Source of the DNA: Aminobacter carboxidus
Lineage (GTDB): Bacteria; Pseudomonadota; Alphaproteobacteria; Rhizobiales; Rhizobiaceae
DNA length: 64,000 nt
Assembly (NCBI RefSeq): GCF_014863355.1
Contig: NZ_JACZEP010000017.1
Coordinates: forward strand, 1-64,000
Direction of reading: 5' to 3'
Shown here: piece by piece, positions 34,049 to 42,035 of the stretch
Position numbering within the stretch: the stretch's first letter is position 1
Layout of the letters: every line of letters begins with the position of its first letter
Position numbers and translations under genes: made by a program
The notes under the pieces: model-generated
Database searches by the model: none
What the model saw: the letters and a program-made list of their open reading frames with translations, nothing else
Told to the model about the DNA's origin: nothing

Positions 34049-35839
34049 TCACGCCCATACTGGAATGTCGTAGTCTTCGGGGAGGACGTCGCCGTCCATC
34101 GGCTCAGGGTTTTTGACCATTACGGTGGCTGAATCGAAAAGCGCCATGACAGGGTCGATCTTGGCATCGCCGGCGTTCTGCTTAGTCGCCCGGATCGCCG
34201 TCGCCGTGGGCTCGATCTGCAAATTCGACACCGCCCATGGCATCAACAGACCGCCGCAATGACGGAGGAGACCTTTGGCGAGACGCCGCTCCGAGGTCTT
34301 GATGGCATTCATCATGCCGAAACCTTGGGGGACGCCGTGAAGCAGGCCGTTTTCTTCGGTGACATCCTTGGCGGCAAGAAGTTCGACGAGCTCGCCGAGC
34401 CCCGCAGGATCGACGCCAACACCGCCCAGCAGCCCGCGTTCCTTCACCATGCCAATAATCTCGACGATTGAGCCGAGGTCGATCAGATCATCACCGACGA
34501 TGGTGAGTTCGCCGGCTTTCTCGAAGCCCAGCAACTGCGTCGCTATGGACTGCCTGCGCGTCAGCACACCGTTGTGGCACCAGGCATGGCTCCACGACAG
34601 CCAGCGCTTCATCTTCTGGACGACCTTGCGGCCGAGGATCTCGAACTCGACTTCGATCTCGTCGGGTTCCCGGCCGAGCACGTTGAAGCCGTAGAGATCG
34701 TCGAGGCCGCCGCCGTCGGCGCCGCAAACCACGCATTCGCAGCGATCGAGCAGCGCATATAACGCCTCGAACGGTGACCGCGCATAGATCGCGGCGAGCT
34801 CTGGATCGACAGCGCGCTCCCAGTGATCGGCGCCGGGCCAACGGTTGGCCCTGAGGTTCATGCCGATCTCGACATTGAGATGCTTCGCCAGAAATGTCCG
34901 GCGCGTATCAGGCGAGCTCGCCTTCTTGAGTTCGTCCTCGAGCCATTCTTGGCTCACCGACCGGTTCATATTCGGGTTCGTGATACCGAAATTCTTCGGA
35001 TCGAGGTACCCTTGGGCTTTCAGGATGTGCGCCGGGAACTCGTAGAGGACGCCGAGGCTCTTCGGATCCACGATCTTGCCGTCGCGGACGTCGCGGTAAT
35101 AGTCCAGCTTGGCCTTGAAGACGCCGGCCGGCGGCGCATCGGAATGCGTCGTCAGATAGATGACGAACCCTTCCGGTCTCGACACCAGGCCGCCGGTGGC
35201 TTCGCGTAACATGGCATCGGCGCCGAGGCGTTTGCCGAAGATCCAGAGCTCGTCGACGAGGACGAAGGCGGCCTTCTTGCCGCCGACGGTGTCGGTATCG
35301 GCAGCGACAACCTTGAGCACCGCCTTAGTGAGGCGGTGCGTGATCTGGCGGAAGTTGTCCTGGATCTGCAGCAGATCCATCAGCTCAGGATCGGCGCGCA
35401 CCATATCGGCGGCCGGCTTGTACGAGTTGTTTGCGATCTCCAGCGTCGGCGCCAGAATCAGCAATTCCGCGGAATGCCGCCAGTTCCTGATCAGCGCGGT
35501 CAACATGATGCCGGCGGCGATCGTCGACTTCGCGTTTTTCTTGCTGATCAGCAGGAAGAATTCGCGGATCAGCCGTTTGGCGTTGACCGGGTCGTAAGCC
35601 CCGAACACCGCCCTGACGAAGTCGAAAACCCATTCCTCGCAGGCCTCTCCGAACGTTGGAGCGCGGGTTTCACCGGTTAAGGGATCTACGACATGAGGGG
35701 CGTCGACGATCTTGAGGGACTTGAAGACGGCAAGGGCGGCCTCGGCCTCATCGGGGAATAGCGGCTCAAACGGGATCAGCGTCTCGCCGGCAATGATCCT
35801 GCGTTCCCAATCGACGCAGGACGTATCCCAGTGCTTCAC
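34049..35839 (-). CDS. Terminase large subunit (596 aa)
   Basis: This packaging motor has a Walker A variant SKKNAKST near residue 98, Walker B AAFVLVDELWIF near residue 192, a coupling TTHSD motif, and a C-terminal RNaseH-like nuclease with acidic residues in CGADGGGLDDL, GVDPAGLGE and KIDPVMALFDSA. It is of the HK97 type, consistent with portal, protease and capsid. It overlaps the small terminase by 4 bp. Confidence 0.93.
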   Translation of the reverse strand: MKHWDTSCVDWERRIIAGETLIPFEPLFPDEAEAALAVFKSLKIVDAPHVVDPLTGETRAPTFGEACEEWVFDFVRAVFGAYDPVNAKRLIREFFLLISKKNAKSTIAAGIMLTALIRNWRHSAELLILAPTLEIANNSYKPAADMVRADPELMDLLQIQDNFRQITHRLTKAVLKVVAADTDTVGGKKAAFVLVDELWIFGKRLGADAMLREATGGLVSRPEGFVIYLTTHSDAPPAGVFKAKLDYYRDVRDGKIVDPKSLGVLYEFPAHILKAQGYLDPKNFGITNPNMNRSVSQEWLEDELKKASSPDTRRTFLAKHLNVEIGMNLRANRWPGADHWERAVDPELAAIYARSPFEALYALLDRCECVVCGADGGGLDDLYGFNVLGREPDEIEVEFEILGRKVVQKMKRWLSWSHAWCHNGVLTRRQSIATQLLGFEKAGELTIVGDDLIDLGSIVEIIGMVKERGLLGGVGVDPAGLGELVELLAAKDVTEENGLLHGVPQGFGMMNAIKTSERRLAKGLLRHCGGLLMPWAVSNLQIEPTATAIRATKQNAGDAKIDPVMALFDSATVMVKNPEPMDGDVLPEDYDIPVWA

Positions 35840-36261
35840 CGGTTATCGACGACCAGTTTTGGCGGCTCCGGTGGCGCATATTTGCCGCCGACACGACCAG
35901 CTGCGGCCTGACGTTCCTCCTTCTTGCCCAGCTTCGGCGCCCGCTCCTGCGGGACCGGCTTCGTACCCGACCTGGCACCAACGGCTTCGGCGGCGGAGGC
36001 GACGCGAGTCATCTCCTCCAGCTTCTTCTGAGCGGTTACGTTGCCCTTCTTGGCTTCGCGATAGAGGAGACCGATGACCTCAGCCCGCTTCTTGGCGACG
36101 CCATTGGCGAGCTCCTCTTCGAAGTACTTTTCGAGCGTTGGTGTCGAGCAGCCGATCGCGCGGGCGCACTCGTCCTTCGACATCCCGCACGACACCAGCT
36201 CTTCCACCTTGCGACGAAGCGCCGGCGTCGGCTTGAACGGCGGCCGACCACGTCCAGCCAT
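35836..36261 (-). CDS. Terminase small subunit-like HTH protein (141 aa)
   Basis: An N-terminal helix-turn-helix (VEELVSCGMSKDECARAIG then STPTLEKYFEEEL) is followed by a helical segment and a Lys/Pro-rich tail. It binds the packaging site and hands DNA to the large subunit. ATG 36261 is chosen because GGAG is 9 bp upstream, while the earlier ATG 36267 is too close to it. Confidence 0.78.
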   Translation of the reverse strand: MAGRGRPPFKPTPALRRKVEELVSCGMSKDECARAIGCSTPTLEKYFEEELANGVAKKRAEVIGLLYREAKKGNVTAQKKLEEMTRVASAAEAVGARSGTKPVPQERAPKLGKKEERQAAAGRVGGKYAPPEPPKLVVDNR

Positions 36262-36310
36262 GTGCATGCACTCCGAAAGGATGGGTTATTTTGGCCGTTT
36301 CAGCCAAACC

Positions 36311-36368
36311 GGCCCGTTTTTCCGGGCCCTCGAAAAAATTGTGCGAATGACCCCCATGCGGTTGGGGG
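36311..36368. other. Dyads upstream of terminase, candidate cos region
   Basis: Two perfect inverted repeats lie close together: GGCCCG/CGGGCC at 36311-36328, and CCCCCA/TGGGGG at 36351-36368, which is followed by CCCC. The site immediately precedes the small terminase and lies near an HNH gene, the usual cos location in HK97-like phages. No cut position can be assigned. Confidence 0.35.
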
Positions 36369-36440
36369 CCCCGGAAGTGCCAGAGATTGACACCCCCCCT
36401 CCCTTATGGGCGATGGTTCGGCCCTCACGGGGGAGATGAC

Positions 36441-36899
36441 ATGATCGATAGCTTCAAAGAGTTTTTGGACAAGGACCAGCAGGCACGGCCGAAGTCACTG
36501 GTGGCTTGGTACGCCGAAGGCGATGAACGAGCCGCAGCTCTTGCGCAGGGCCTCATTGAAGAGGGCCATACCTACTCATTTAAGAAAGGCTATCACGCTC
36601 GCTTTGATCGCGCTGTCGCACCAAATCAACAAGACCACCTACATGTTATGCTGAGGAACAACGATGTCTGCGTCATCAACAAGGACGGCACGGCCAGTCA
36701 CAAGTCAGATCTCAGTAGATTGCCGGGGCATGTGAAGGATTCAATTCGTCGACTCGGCGTAGTGATGATCAAAGAAAGCGGTCAGCTGGTCGAGCAAGCA
36801 GCCGTTGTGCTGAGATTCACTGTACCCAGAAGCGTCATGACACAGTTCAAAATCAAGTTCCTAGCGACGACCGTCAAAAGGTCTGCTTCATCCGTTTAG
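36441..36899 (+). CDS. Hypothetical soluble protein, rightward cargo (152 aa)
   Basis: ATG 36441 has a GGGGGAG ribosome site. The protein has VAWYAEGDERAAALAQGLIEEGHTYSF, a basic middle and VHVMLRNND-like strands (HLHVMLRNNDVCVI). I do not recognise a family. It diverges from the packaging genes and overlaps the convergent HNH gene end by 26 bp, with lower GC content than its neighbours. Confidence 0.55.
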   Translation: MIDSFKEFLDKDQQARPKSLVAWYAEGDERAAALAQGLIEEGHTYSFKKGYHARFDRAVAPNQQDHLHVMLRNNDVCVINKDGTASHKSDLSRLPGHVKDSIRRLGVVMIKESGQLVEQAAVVLRFTVPRSVMTQFKIKFLATTVKRSASSV

Positions 36900-37206
36900 C
36901 CCGAGCAGCCGCAGTCTTCTTGGTGTGCGATGCCCCGCATCTCAACAACACGTTCTTGGGATCAAGCGGGGCGCCGCCGTCTTGGAGCTCAACGATGTGA
37001 TCACCGAAGACGCGCATGCCTGGCTTGTGGGTTCTGCCGTTGCAATGCGGGTCCTCACAGATCCGACCACGAGTAGCGATGAGGGACGACATCAGCGCAC
37101 GCCATTCTGTGGAGAGATAGAAGGCGTCAGCCGTCTTCGCTGGAGGACGAACCGTACGGGTGTCCATGGTGCGCAGCGTTGGAGCGATCATGCGGAGCTT
37201 TGCCAT
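36874..37206 (-). CDS. HNH endonuclease near terminase (110 aa)
   Basis: A compact HNH domain: CEDPHCNG with two cysteines, VFGDHIVELQDGG containing the DH pair, PLDPKNVLLRC with the Asn, and SHTKKTAA with the final His. HNH proteins beside terminase genes in HK97-like phages (HK97 gp74-like) nick DNA and stimulate packaging. ATG 37206 is the start; upstream extension is not protein-like. Confidence 0.85.
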   Translation of the reverse strand: MAKLRMIAPTLRTMDTRTVRPPAKTADAFYLSTEWRALMSSLIATRGRICEDPHCNGRTHKPGMRVFGDHIVELQDGGAPLDPKNVLLRCGASHTKKTAAARAKRMKQTF

Positions 37207-37771
37207 GATCCATTTCTTCCTAGCACTGACCTTTAGATCGTAGAGCGCTTCCTCGATGCCGGGTCGGCCTTGAGGCCGCCCGGAGGCAGGCGATATCAAA
37301 CCTTGGCGTCTACGCGAGGGAAGGGGTCGCGAGAGACCCGAAACCTTTTTCGAGGCGCTGTCAAATCGGCCGGGAATGTCCGGGAAATGTCCTGGGTTTG
37401 TCCGATCCTGAAAAGGCGATTTCGGCTTGACGAGATCTGTGATTCTGCCACGCAAGCGCACTTTTCGTCGACGGCTCGCGGCCTGTGGACGGATGTGAAC
37501 AATGGTAACGATTGCGTAGGCTGCCTCGCCTTAGTCCCGATTGCTGGTAGATTCTAATGGCGATTCGGATTGTCCGAATTGCAAGGCCCGAACCAAGGGT
37601 GTCTCACCACCCAAGGCCGGGCCTTCTTAGTGACCATGGCGATCCTCTCCGGGATCGCCTTGGCCTCGAAGAACTGGCTGTTACCAATCCTCCCGCTTAC
37701 AACGGGGACGGTAGCATCAGGGCTAGATGCTGGGCAACCCGGATAGGACGCTTTCCAAAAAGGAAACGTCC
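37207..37771. other. 565-bp intergenic region between divergent HNH genes
   Basis: No supported gene. On the minus strand at about 37370-37405 GGACA-based repeats resemble the end of the primase gene (see findings). Promoters for both HNH genes must lie here. Confidence 0.45.
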
Positions 37772-38128
37772 ATGAATAGACCAAGCCTGCATGACCTTCT
37801 CCAGCGGATTGCCGTCTGGAGCAAGGGCGAACTCATTCTCGGTGAAGACCCTGCCATCTGGAGGTGCGATTGCTTCGGCAATCGTATCTGCTGGCACGAC
37901 TACGGCGACAGGGCATCGATCCACGGATGGGAGAAAGACCACATCATCCCCAGGGCTGCTGGTGGATCCGACGAGATCTTCAACCTTCGTCCTCTTCACC
38001 ATAGGCTGAATGCAAGCCTGGGGGGCGGCCTCGGCCAGTTCCTTAAGGATTGGCCGAAGCTGAATCCTGAAGAGGGTGGGTTGGCTACCCTTCTTAACGG
38101 CGGCCTGTTCTCGTCGGCACGCAAGTAA
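37772..38128 (+). CDS. Second HNH endonuclease (118 aa)
   Basis: ATG 37772 follows AAGGAAAC. The domain reads CDCFGNRICWHDYG, then WEKDHIIPRAAGGSDEIFNLRPLHHRLNAS, the classical HNH core with DH, N and H. It may be a homing-type nuclease or a packaging factor; it is divergent from the terminase-side HNH gene. A perfect hairpin follows. Confidence 0.8.
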   Translation: MNRPSLHDLLQRIAVWSKGELILGEDPAIWRCDCFGNRICWHDYGDRASIHGWEKDHIIPRAAGGSDEIFNLRPLHHRLNASLGGGLGQFLKDWPKLNPEEGGLATLLNGGLFSSARK

Positions 38129-38138
38129 CATCAGTCAC

Positions 38139-38162
38139 GGATGGGGCGTCAGCGCCCCATCC
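38139..38162. terminator. Bidirectional hairpin between convergent genes
   Basis: A perfect 10-bp stem (GGATGGGGCG/CGCCCCATCC) with a TCAG loop lies between the HNH stop (38128) and the convergent HTH stop (38180). Confidence 0.75.
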
Positions 38163-38179
38163 AACTTCTCGGGAAAATA

Positions 38180-38437
38180 TCAGCGCCGCCCCATCCTCTT
38201 GTCGACCAGGGCGCCGAACTCAGCATAGGTCATGCCAGCAGTCCGGAGCACAGCCGCGATGACTTCCATCGACGGCCACCGTTTTTGGCCGCGAATGACG
38301 CGCTTCGATTTGTTGAAGGCGGTGGAATCGAACCCCGAGACTATCGCTAGACGGGATGCCGACATCTGGCTTGCGGCAGCGATCTCGTCGATCGCGGCCC
38401 AGACCGCTTCGTTTTGCCAGTCAAGTTGCTCTGTCAT
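38180..38437 (-). CDS. HTH regulator resembling a repressor DNA-binding domain (85 aa)
   Basis: The core MSASRLAIVSGFDSTAFNKS followed by RWPSMEVIAAVLRTAGMTYAEFGALV is the DNA-binding half of rhizobial S24-type phage repressors, without the peptidase half. ATG 38437 has AGGA at 8 bp. It may be a truncated second repressor or an antagonist at a second switch near 39 kb. Confidence 0.72.
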   Translation of the reverse strand: MTEQLDWQNEAVWAAIDEIAAASQMSASRLAIVSGFDSTAFNKSKRVIRGQKRWPSMEVIAAVLRTAGMTYAEFGALVDKRMGRR

Positions 38438-38504
38438 CCCACCGTCCTGCATGCGCACGTCGGCACATCATGAAAACGGAAAGGATGAGAAGCGGTTAAC
38501 TAAT

Positions 38505-38531
38505 TGCGGATGCAGGATTTGAACCTGCGAC
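38505..38531 (-). tRNA. tRNA 3'-end fragment (T-arm plus acceptor strand), not a whole tRNA
   Basis: Read leftward, GTCGCAGGTTCAAATCCTGC is a perfect T-arm, followed by the acceptor-like ATCCGCA. The 20-bp T-arm equals what I recall of initiator tRNA-fMet in proteobacteria. There is no D-arm or anticodon arm upstream (38532-38600), so this is only a 3' fragment, the kind used as phage attachment cores. Confidence 0.55.
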
Positions 38532-38574
38532 GCAAGTGATGGAAGGATGACGGCGTCAATGGGAGGCGTGGCTC

Positions 38575-38763
38575 ATGTCGTCGAAGTCGGGGTTCACCAA
38601 GGAAGAAGTCGAGGCCGAGCATGCCCGAAGGCGGCGCGCAAGGACCGCCGAAACGCACCAGAACTTCAAGTTCCAGTGCATCCATTGTGGCTGCACGTTC
38701 GGTCCCGGTAGCGGCGGGAATACCTCGGTTCCGCTATGCGATCACTGCCTGCACAGCGACTGA
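38575..38763 (+). CDS. Small zinc-ribbon protein (62 aa)
   Basis: ATG 38575 has a GGGAGG ribosome site. A charged helix (KEEVEAEHARRRRARTAE) precedes CIHCGCTF and PLCDHCL, a four-cysteine zinc ribbon. It is the kind of small DNA- or RNA-binding phage regulator found near switches. A terminator follows at 38922. Confidence 0.6.
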   Translation: MSSKSGFTKEEVEAEHARRRRARTAETHQNFKFQCIHCGCTFGPGSGGNTSVPLCDHCLHSD

Positions 38764-38921
38764 TCAGGACGGCTGGACCGCTCGCTTCCCACCCCGACTT
38801 GGCGCCGGATTCGGTGGTATAGGCACTCGCAACGACTGTAAAATCGCTTTCGAGTGCTCCCACGCCTTGCCGGCGCGCTCACGGGCCATAGCCTCGTCCG
38901 TCCACCGTCCTGACAAATGAA

Positions 38922-38958
38922 AAGCCGCCCGGATGAAGTCCGAGCGGCTTCAATTTTT
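38922..38958 (+). terminator. Rho-independent terminator
   Basis: Stem AAGCCGC/GCGGCTT with CAATTTTT after it, downstream of the zinc-ribbon gene. Confidence 0.75.
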
Positions 38959-38959
38959 A

Positions 38960-39004
38960 CCACGGTTTTCGTGGTTTTCATTTGCACTCCCACGGTTTTC
39001 GTGG
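38960..39004. promoter_or_regulatory. Two identical 15-bp palindromes 30 bp apart (operator pair)
   Basis: CCACGGTTTTCGTGG occurs at 38960-38974 and again at 38990-39004. The arms CCACG/CGTGG are perfect. The 30-bp period equals three helical turns, so two dimers would sit on the same DNA face. The pair is upstream of the 22-codon ORF and the XRE-like gene. Confidence 0.6.
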
Positions 39005-39054
39005 GATAACAAATCACCGAAGCAATCCCGCTTCGGCAGGACTAGGAGGAACCC

Positions 39055-39123
39055 ATGAGCGCAAAGCTCACCTTCCAAGTCCGGATCGGCAAGTGGAGAC
39101 TGACAATCTCCATTAGCCGGTAA
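39055..39123 (+). CDS. 22-residue ORF with a near-perfect ribosome site
   Basis: An AGGAGG followed by AACCC precedes the ATG. The product, starting MSAKLTFQVRIGKW, is short, basic and amphipathic. It is too short for homology recognition. It could be a leader peptide for the downstream XRE-like gene or a genuine small phage protein. A GC-rich stem region (CCGG...AGAG/CTCT...CCGG) follows the stop. Confidence 0.45.
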   Translation: MSAKLTFQVRIGKWRLTISISR

Positions 39124-39193
39124 CTCCGGGGGCCGGGGAGAGCTAGCACCTCTCTCCGGTTCCTGAATATAGACCACACCAGAGGAGGCTTCA

Positions 39194-39475
39194 ATGACCA
39201 CCCGCACAGCGGTCGGCCCCGACGACATCGAGAACACGCGCAAGATGTTCAAGCTCACCCAGCCTGAAATGGCCGAGGCCATGAACGTCCCGCTGCGCAC
39301 ATACGAAGACCTGGTGGCATCGCGAGTGAACTGGCGCCCCATTCATCGCCGCGCCGCCGAGATGGCGCTTCTCACCCTTGCACGTAGTAAGTCCGAGGCC
39401 GGGCTGCTCCCAGATCACCTCAGAGAACTTGTCCTTGAGCTCAATGAGTTGTTGGCCAAAGGCGCACAGCGATAG
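39194..39475 (+). CDS. XRE/Cro-like HTH protein (93 aa)
   Basis: The HTH core is TRKMFKLTQPEMAEAMNVPLRTYEDL, with the turn around QPEMAEAMNVP. The rest is helical and ends with a Leu-rich segment (HLRELVLELNELLAK) suited to dimerisation. It lies downstream of the twin palindromes, which may be its own operator, and forms a second small control point in the prophage. Confidence 0.72.
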   Translation: MTTRTAVGPDDIENTRKMFKLTQPEMAEAMNVPLRTYEDLVASRVNWRPIHRRAAEMALLTLARSKSEAGLLPDHLRELVLELNELLAKGAQR

Positions 39476-40489
39476 TCATGTGATGCGCTGGTAAGTGTCA
39501 CCTCTTAGCTCGTACTTTATGATGGACTCCGGCGGGCTCACTATCGCCCTCAAAGCTACCTCCAACCGATCGATAGTTGATCGTTGGTTGTCGTCAAGAA
39601 TTGCCGAAATCGCCTTTCCTGCGTCTGTAAGAAAATACGCCATGTATGATATTGCGCCGTCGTCCTCGGCTAACAGATCGGTCTCGAAAGGACTACCCAA
39701 TGTTATTGTTGCAGTCTTAAGTATTGCGATGGCGTAATCACCCAGGTTTCCATACCAAATTTCAGCGCCGGCTGTGCTGTTCTTGCTTACCAGTCGCCGC
39801 CGGAGACCGAATGTGCCCGGATCCATCATCAGGTCAGCTGAAAGTAGTTTCTGCAACTCAGCTACGTCCAGAGCGGGCACTAAGCATGACGGGATAATAT
39901 CGGCGATCCGAGACCTACAAAGGGTTTCAAATAGCGTTGCAGTCACCGAATCCATTTCGTCGACGATGCGCAGGACTTTGTTGGAAACAGTACCTGGTTT
40001 TCTGACTTCTGTCGCTAAGATGCGACCCCAGCGCGCCCGTAGCTCATCGGTTGATGCGTCTTCCGCGTAGCGTTCAAAGCGATTCAGAAAAGTTTCATCC
40101 AGCTTTTCAGTTCCGGACGTGGCCTCTTGCTCGGTCGGCGGCTTATGGCGCAAGTCTTCTAGAGCTTGTTGGACAACGGCATCCTTGTTTTCTTGCCTGG
40201 CGAATACTGTGCCCAGGCGGGTACGCATTGCCCGATCCGCGAAATCAGGATCCACTTTCATCTTTTCGATGCCAACTTGGGTCAGGGCCTCGATTTCACG
40301 CACACGGGCAGCTGAAAGTGCGCGCGATTCAGCTGTCTTCGCTTCAATCGGCGCGTTCGCAAGGTCGATAAAATTCCCGCAAAGCCTATCGAAGGCTGCT
40401 ACAAACCTGCTCTTTGCACTCGCCTTGACACCTCTTTCGGTCAGTTCCGCCGAAATAGCTGTTTCCCTGTCCAAGTGGTCTTCCGCCAT
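39476..40489 (-). CDS. DUF2806-family protein, copy 2 (337 aa)
   Basis: A paralogue of the protein at 9238-10293: both have QENKDAVVQQALEDL-like, RFERYAEDAS, VRKPGTVSNKVLRI and VDEMDSVTA segments in the same order. The N-terminus AISAELTERGVKASAKSRFV matches ISVELTPTGFTAKIKSRFA-type sequence in copy 1. It is leftward, convergent with the XRE-like gene (stops 1 bp apart), and lower in GC than the replication genes. Unknown function; position in phage cargo suggests a lysogeny-related trait. Confidence 0.7.
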   Translation of the reverse strand: MAEDHLDRETAISAELTERGVKASAKSRFVAAFDRLCGNFIDLANAPIEAKTAESRALSAARVREIEALTQVGIEKMKVDPDFADRAMRTRLGTVFARQENKDAVVQQALEDLRHKPPTEQEATSGTEKLDETFLNRFERYAEDASTDELRARWGRILATEVRKPGTVSNKVLRIVDEMDSVTATLFETLCRSRIADIIPSCLVPALDVAELQKLLSADLMMDPGTFGLRRRLVSKNSTAGAEIWYGNLGDYAIAILKTATITLGSPFETDLLAEDDGAISYMAYFLTDAGKAISAILDDNQRSTIDRLEVALRAIVSPPESIIKYELRGDTYQRIT

Positions 40490-40576
40490 GATTCCCCCTC
40501 CAATTGAGAGGACAATACGGCGATAGAGGATGTCTGAACAACAACAGTAGTTGAATGAAAGGTTCAGATACTGCGA

Positions 40577-41272
40577 CTAGGCTTTCTTCCGTTTCTGCTT
40601 CTCCCGTTGGCGCCGGCGCTCGTTGCGTTTGGCGGCCCAGGAGAAGTCGTCGAATTCGGGTGAAAGAACCTTCGCGAAGGCGCCATCGGCGAGCCAGGAA
40701 TTCAGGGTGTCCCGTTCGCCCGCATCTTCCGCGATCGTATGCGAAACATCGTCGATTTCATGGGTGCGAAGCAACTCCCCGGAATCGCCGGTTTCGCTAT
40801 TGTGGGAACCCTTGCGCGCCAGAATGGCCGCGATTTGCTCCAAAGCCCGGTTTTTCCTGTCGCGACCGGTGTTGGGATGGATGCCCTCTGTCTTAAAACA
40901 CCAGCTCCGGAAGGATTTGCCACCAACCTTCGAACGGGCCCAGGCCAGCAGAGCACGACGTTCCTTGTCGTTGCCAACCGATGTCAGCCAGTCATGGATC
41001 GCCTCGAGCTCCGTGATCTCATGCGCCGACGGCAACACCCCGATCCGCTCCCAGAACGCCTTGCGCTCCTCGGCGAGGGGATCGGCGCCATCGACGAGCT
41101 GGTCACCATCTTCCTTACCCCAGCCGTTCTTGTCGGCACGGCTATGCACATATGGCAGCGGCAACGAGCGGACCAGCGCCGGGCCCACATGCTCGCGGGT
41201 CGCCCGATCGATCTCGGCGGCGCGTATGAAGTGCTCCGCGATATCTCCGATGTTCATTCCGGTCGTACTCAC
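40577..41272 (-). CDS. Phage regulatory-type protein, possibly DUF6362 (231 aa)
   Basis: The GTG start overlaps the upstream stop (GTGA); ATG 41257 is an alternative. A central region (ITELEAIHDWLTSVGNDKERRALLAWARSKVGGKSFRSWC then RKNRALEQIAAIL) looks like the DUF6362 type, which has a sigma-like or RinA-like HTH. The C-terminus is strongly basic (RNERRRQREKQKRKKA). It is the last gene of the leftward early operon, where late-gene activators often lie. Confidence 0.5.
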   Translation of the reverse strand: MSTTGMNIGDIAEHFIRAAEIDRATREHVGPALVRSLPLPYVHSRADKNGWGKEDGDQLVDGADPLAEERKAFWERIGVLPSAHEITELEAIHDWLTSVGNDKERRALLAWARSKVGGKSFRSWCFKTEGIHPNTGRDRKNRALEQIAAILARKGSHNSETGDSGELLRTHEIDDVSHTIAEDAGERDTLNSWLADGAFAKVLSPEFDDFSWAAKRNERRRQREKQKRKKA

Positions 41273-41703
41273 TTCGTCCGCCTGTCGTCGAAGAGATCGA
41301 ACTGGCCGGCATTCTGCCCGAATCTTCTAAATATTCGCTCGTAGACCATGCCGCCGAGCGCGGTGCGTTGCGGGACGAACCCGCGGAGGTCCTGGCAGAT
41401 GAATTGGAGCTCGCCGACGGGCATCGCATCCCAGGTCTGCAACCAGTCATCGGCGCGGTTTTCGACGATGCCGGCGCAAGCCCTGATGAGATCCGACGCC
41501 ATCCACAACCCGACCTCGTCGAGCAACACCTTGTTGTTCGCGGTTTCGGCAAGGGTGGTCAGCACCAGCCGGAGATGGCCTTCACCGTACCGACGCAGGA
41601 TCCGTTCCAGTGTGGCCACGGCCCGGGTTTCCCCGATCTCCGGGTAGCGGTGGCCATCAATGATCCTGATCCCAAATTCGGCGCAGAGGTCGTGAACTGT
41701 CAT
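41269..41703 (-). CDS. Phage hypothetical protein (144 aa)
   Basis: A helical protein with ATLERILRRYGEGHLRLVLTTL, NNKVLLDEVGLWMASDL and a FDLFDD end. It is coupled at both ends by 4-bp overlaps. The pattern is common in rhizobial phages, but no function is known to me. Confidence 0.6.
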   Translation of the reverse strand: MTVHDLCAEFGIRIIDGHRYPEIGETRAVATLERILRRYGEGHLRLVLTTLAETANNKVLLDEVGLWMASDLIRACAGIVENRADDWLQTWDAMPVGELQFICQDLRGFVPQRTALGGMVYERIFRRFGQNAGQFDLFDDRRTK

Positions 41704-42035
41704 CGGCGCCGCCTCCGCTCCACAACGAATGTACGGCCACCGCGATCACGGGGCTGATCAGGTCCGAAAACCTTGTGGCGCTCCGCTGCTATCGCGGCGT
41801 CACGATCGGCCAGCCAGGTCTCGACCCCAAGGGGATCAGCTCCCACGAACGGCGCATCGGCATCGCGCCTCTGCACCAAGGCAGCTTTCCCGGCTTGCAC
41901 CGCGGCCCAGGCCGAAGGGAATTGTTCGGGCCGACCGTCGGCACCATCCAGCAACCGGTCCGGGATGCCGTCACGGCGATAGACCGCGCAGTAGTAGCCA
42001 GGGAACCCGATTGCCTCGACACGGAGATCGCTCAA
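41700..42035 (-). CDS. Phage hypothetical protein (111 aa)
   Basis: Begins DLRVEAIGFPGYYCAVYRRDG and has a basic end (VVERRRRR). Both ends overlap neighbours by 4 bp. A small nucleic-acid-binding role is possible; no family recognised. Confidence 0.55.
   Translation of the reverse strand: MSDLRVEAIGFPGYYCAVYRRDGIPDRLLDGADGRPEQFPSAWAAVQAGKAALVQRRDADAPFVGADPLGVETWLADRDAAIAAERHKVFGPDQPRDRGGRTFVVERRRRR

Noticed and set aside
10314-36261. Gene transfer agent
   Set aside because: The capsid, protease and portal order is also GTA-like, but the presence of an immunity switch, replication operon and lysis genes shows a full phage.
38505-38600. Complete tRNA gene
   Set aside because: Only the T-arm and acceptor strand are present; no matching 5' acceptor, D-arm or anticodon arm upstream on the minus strand.
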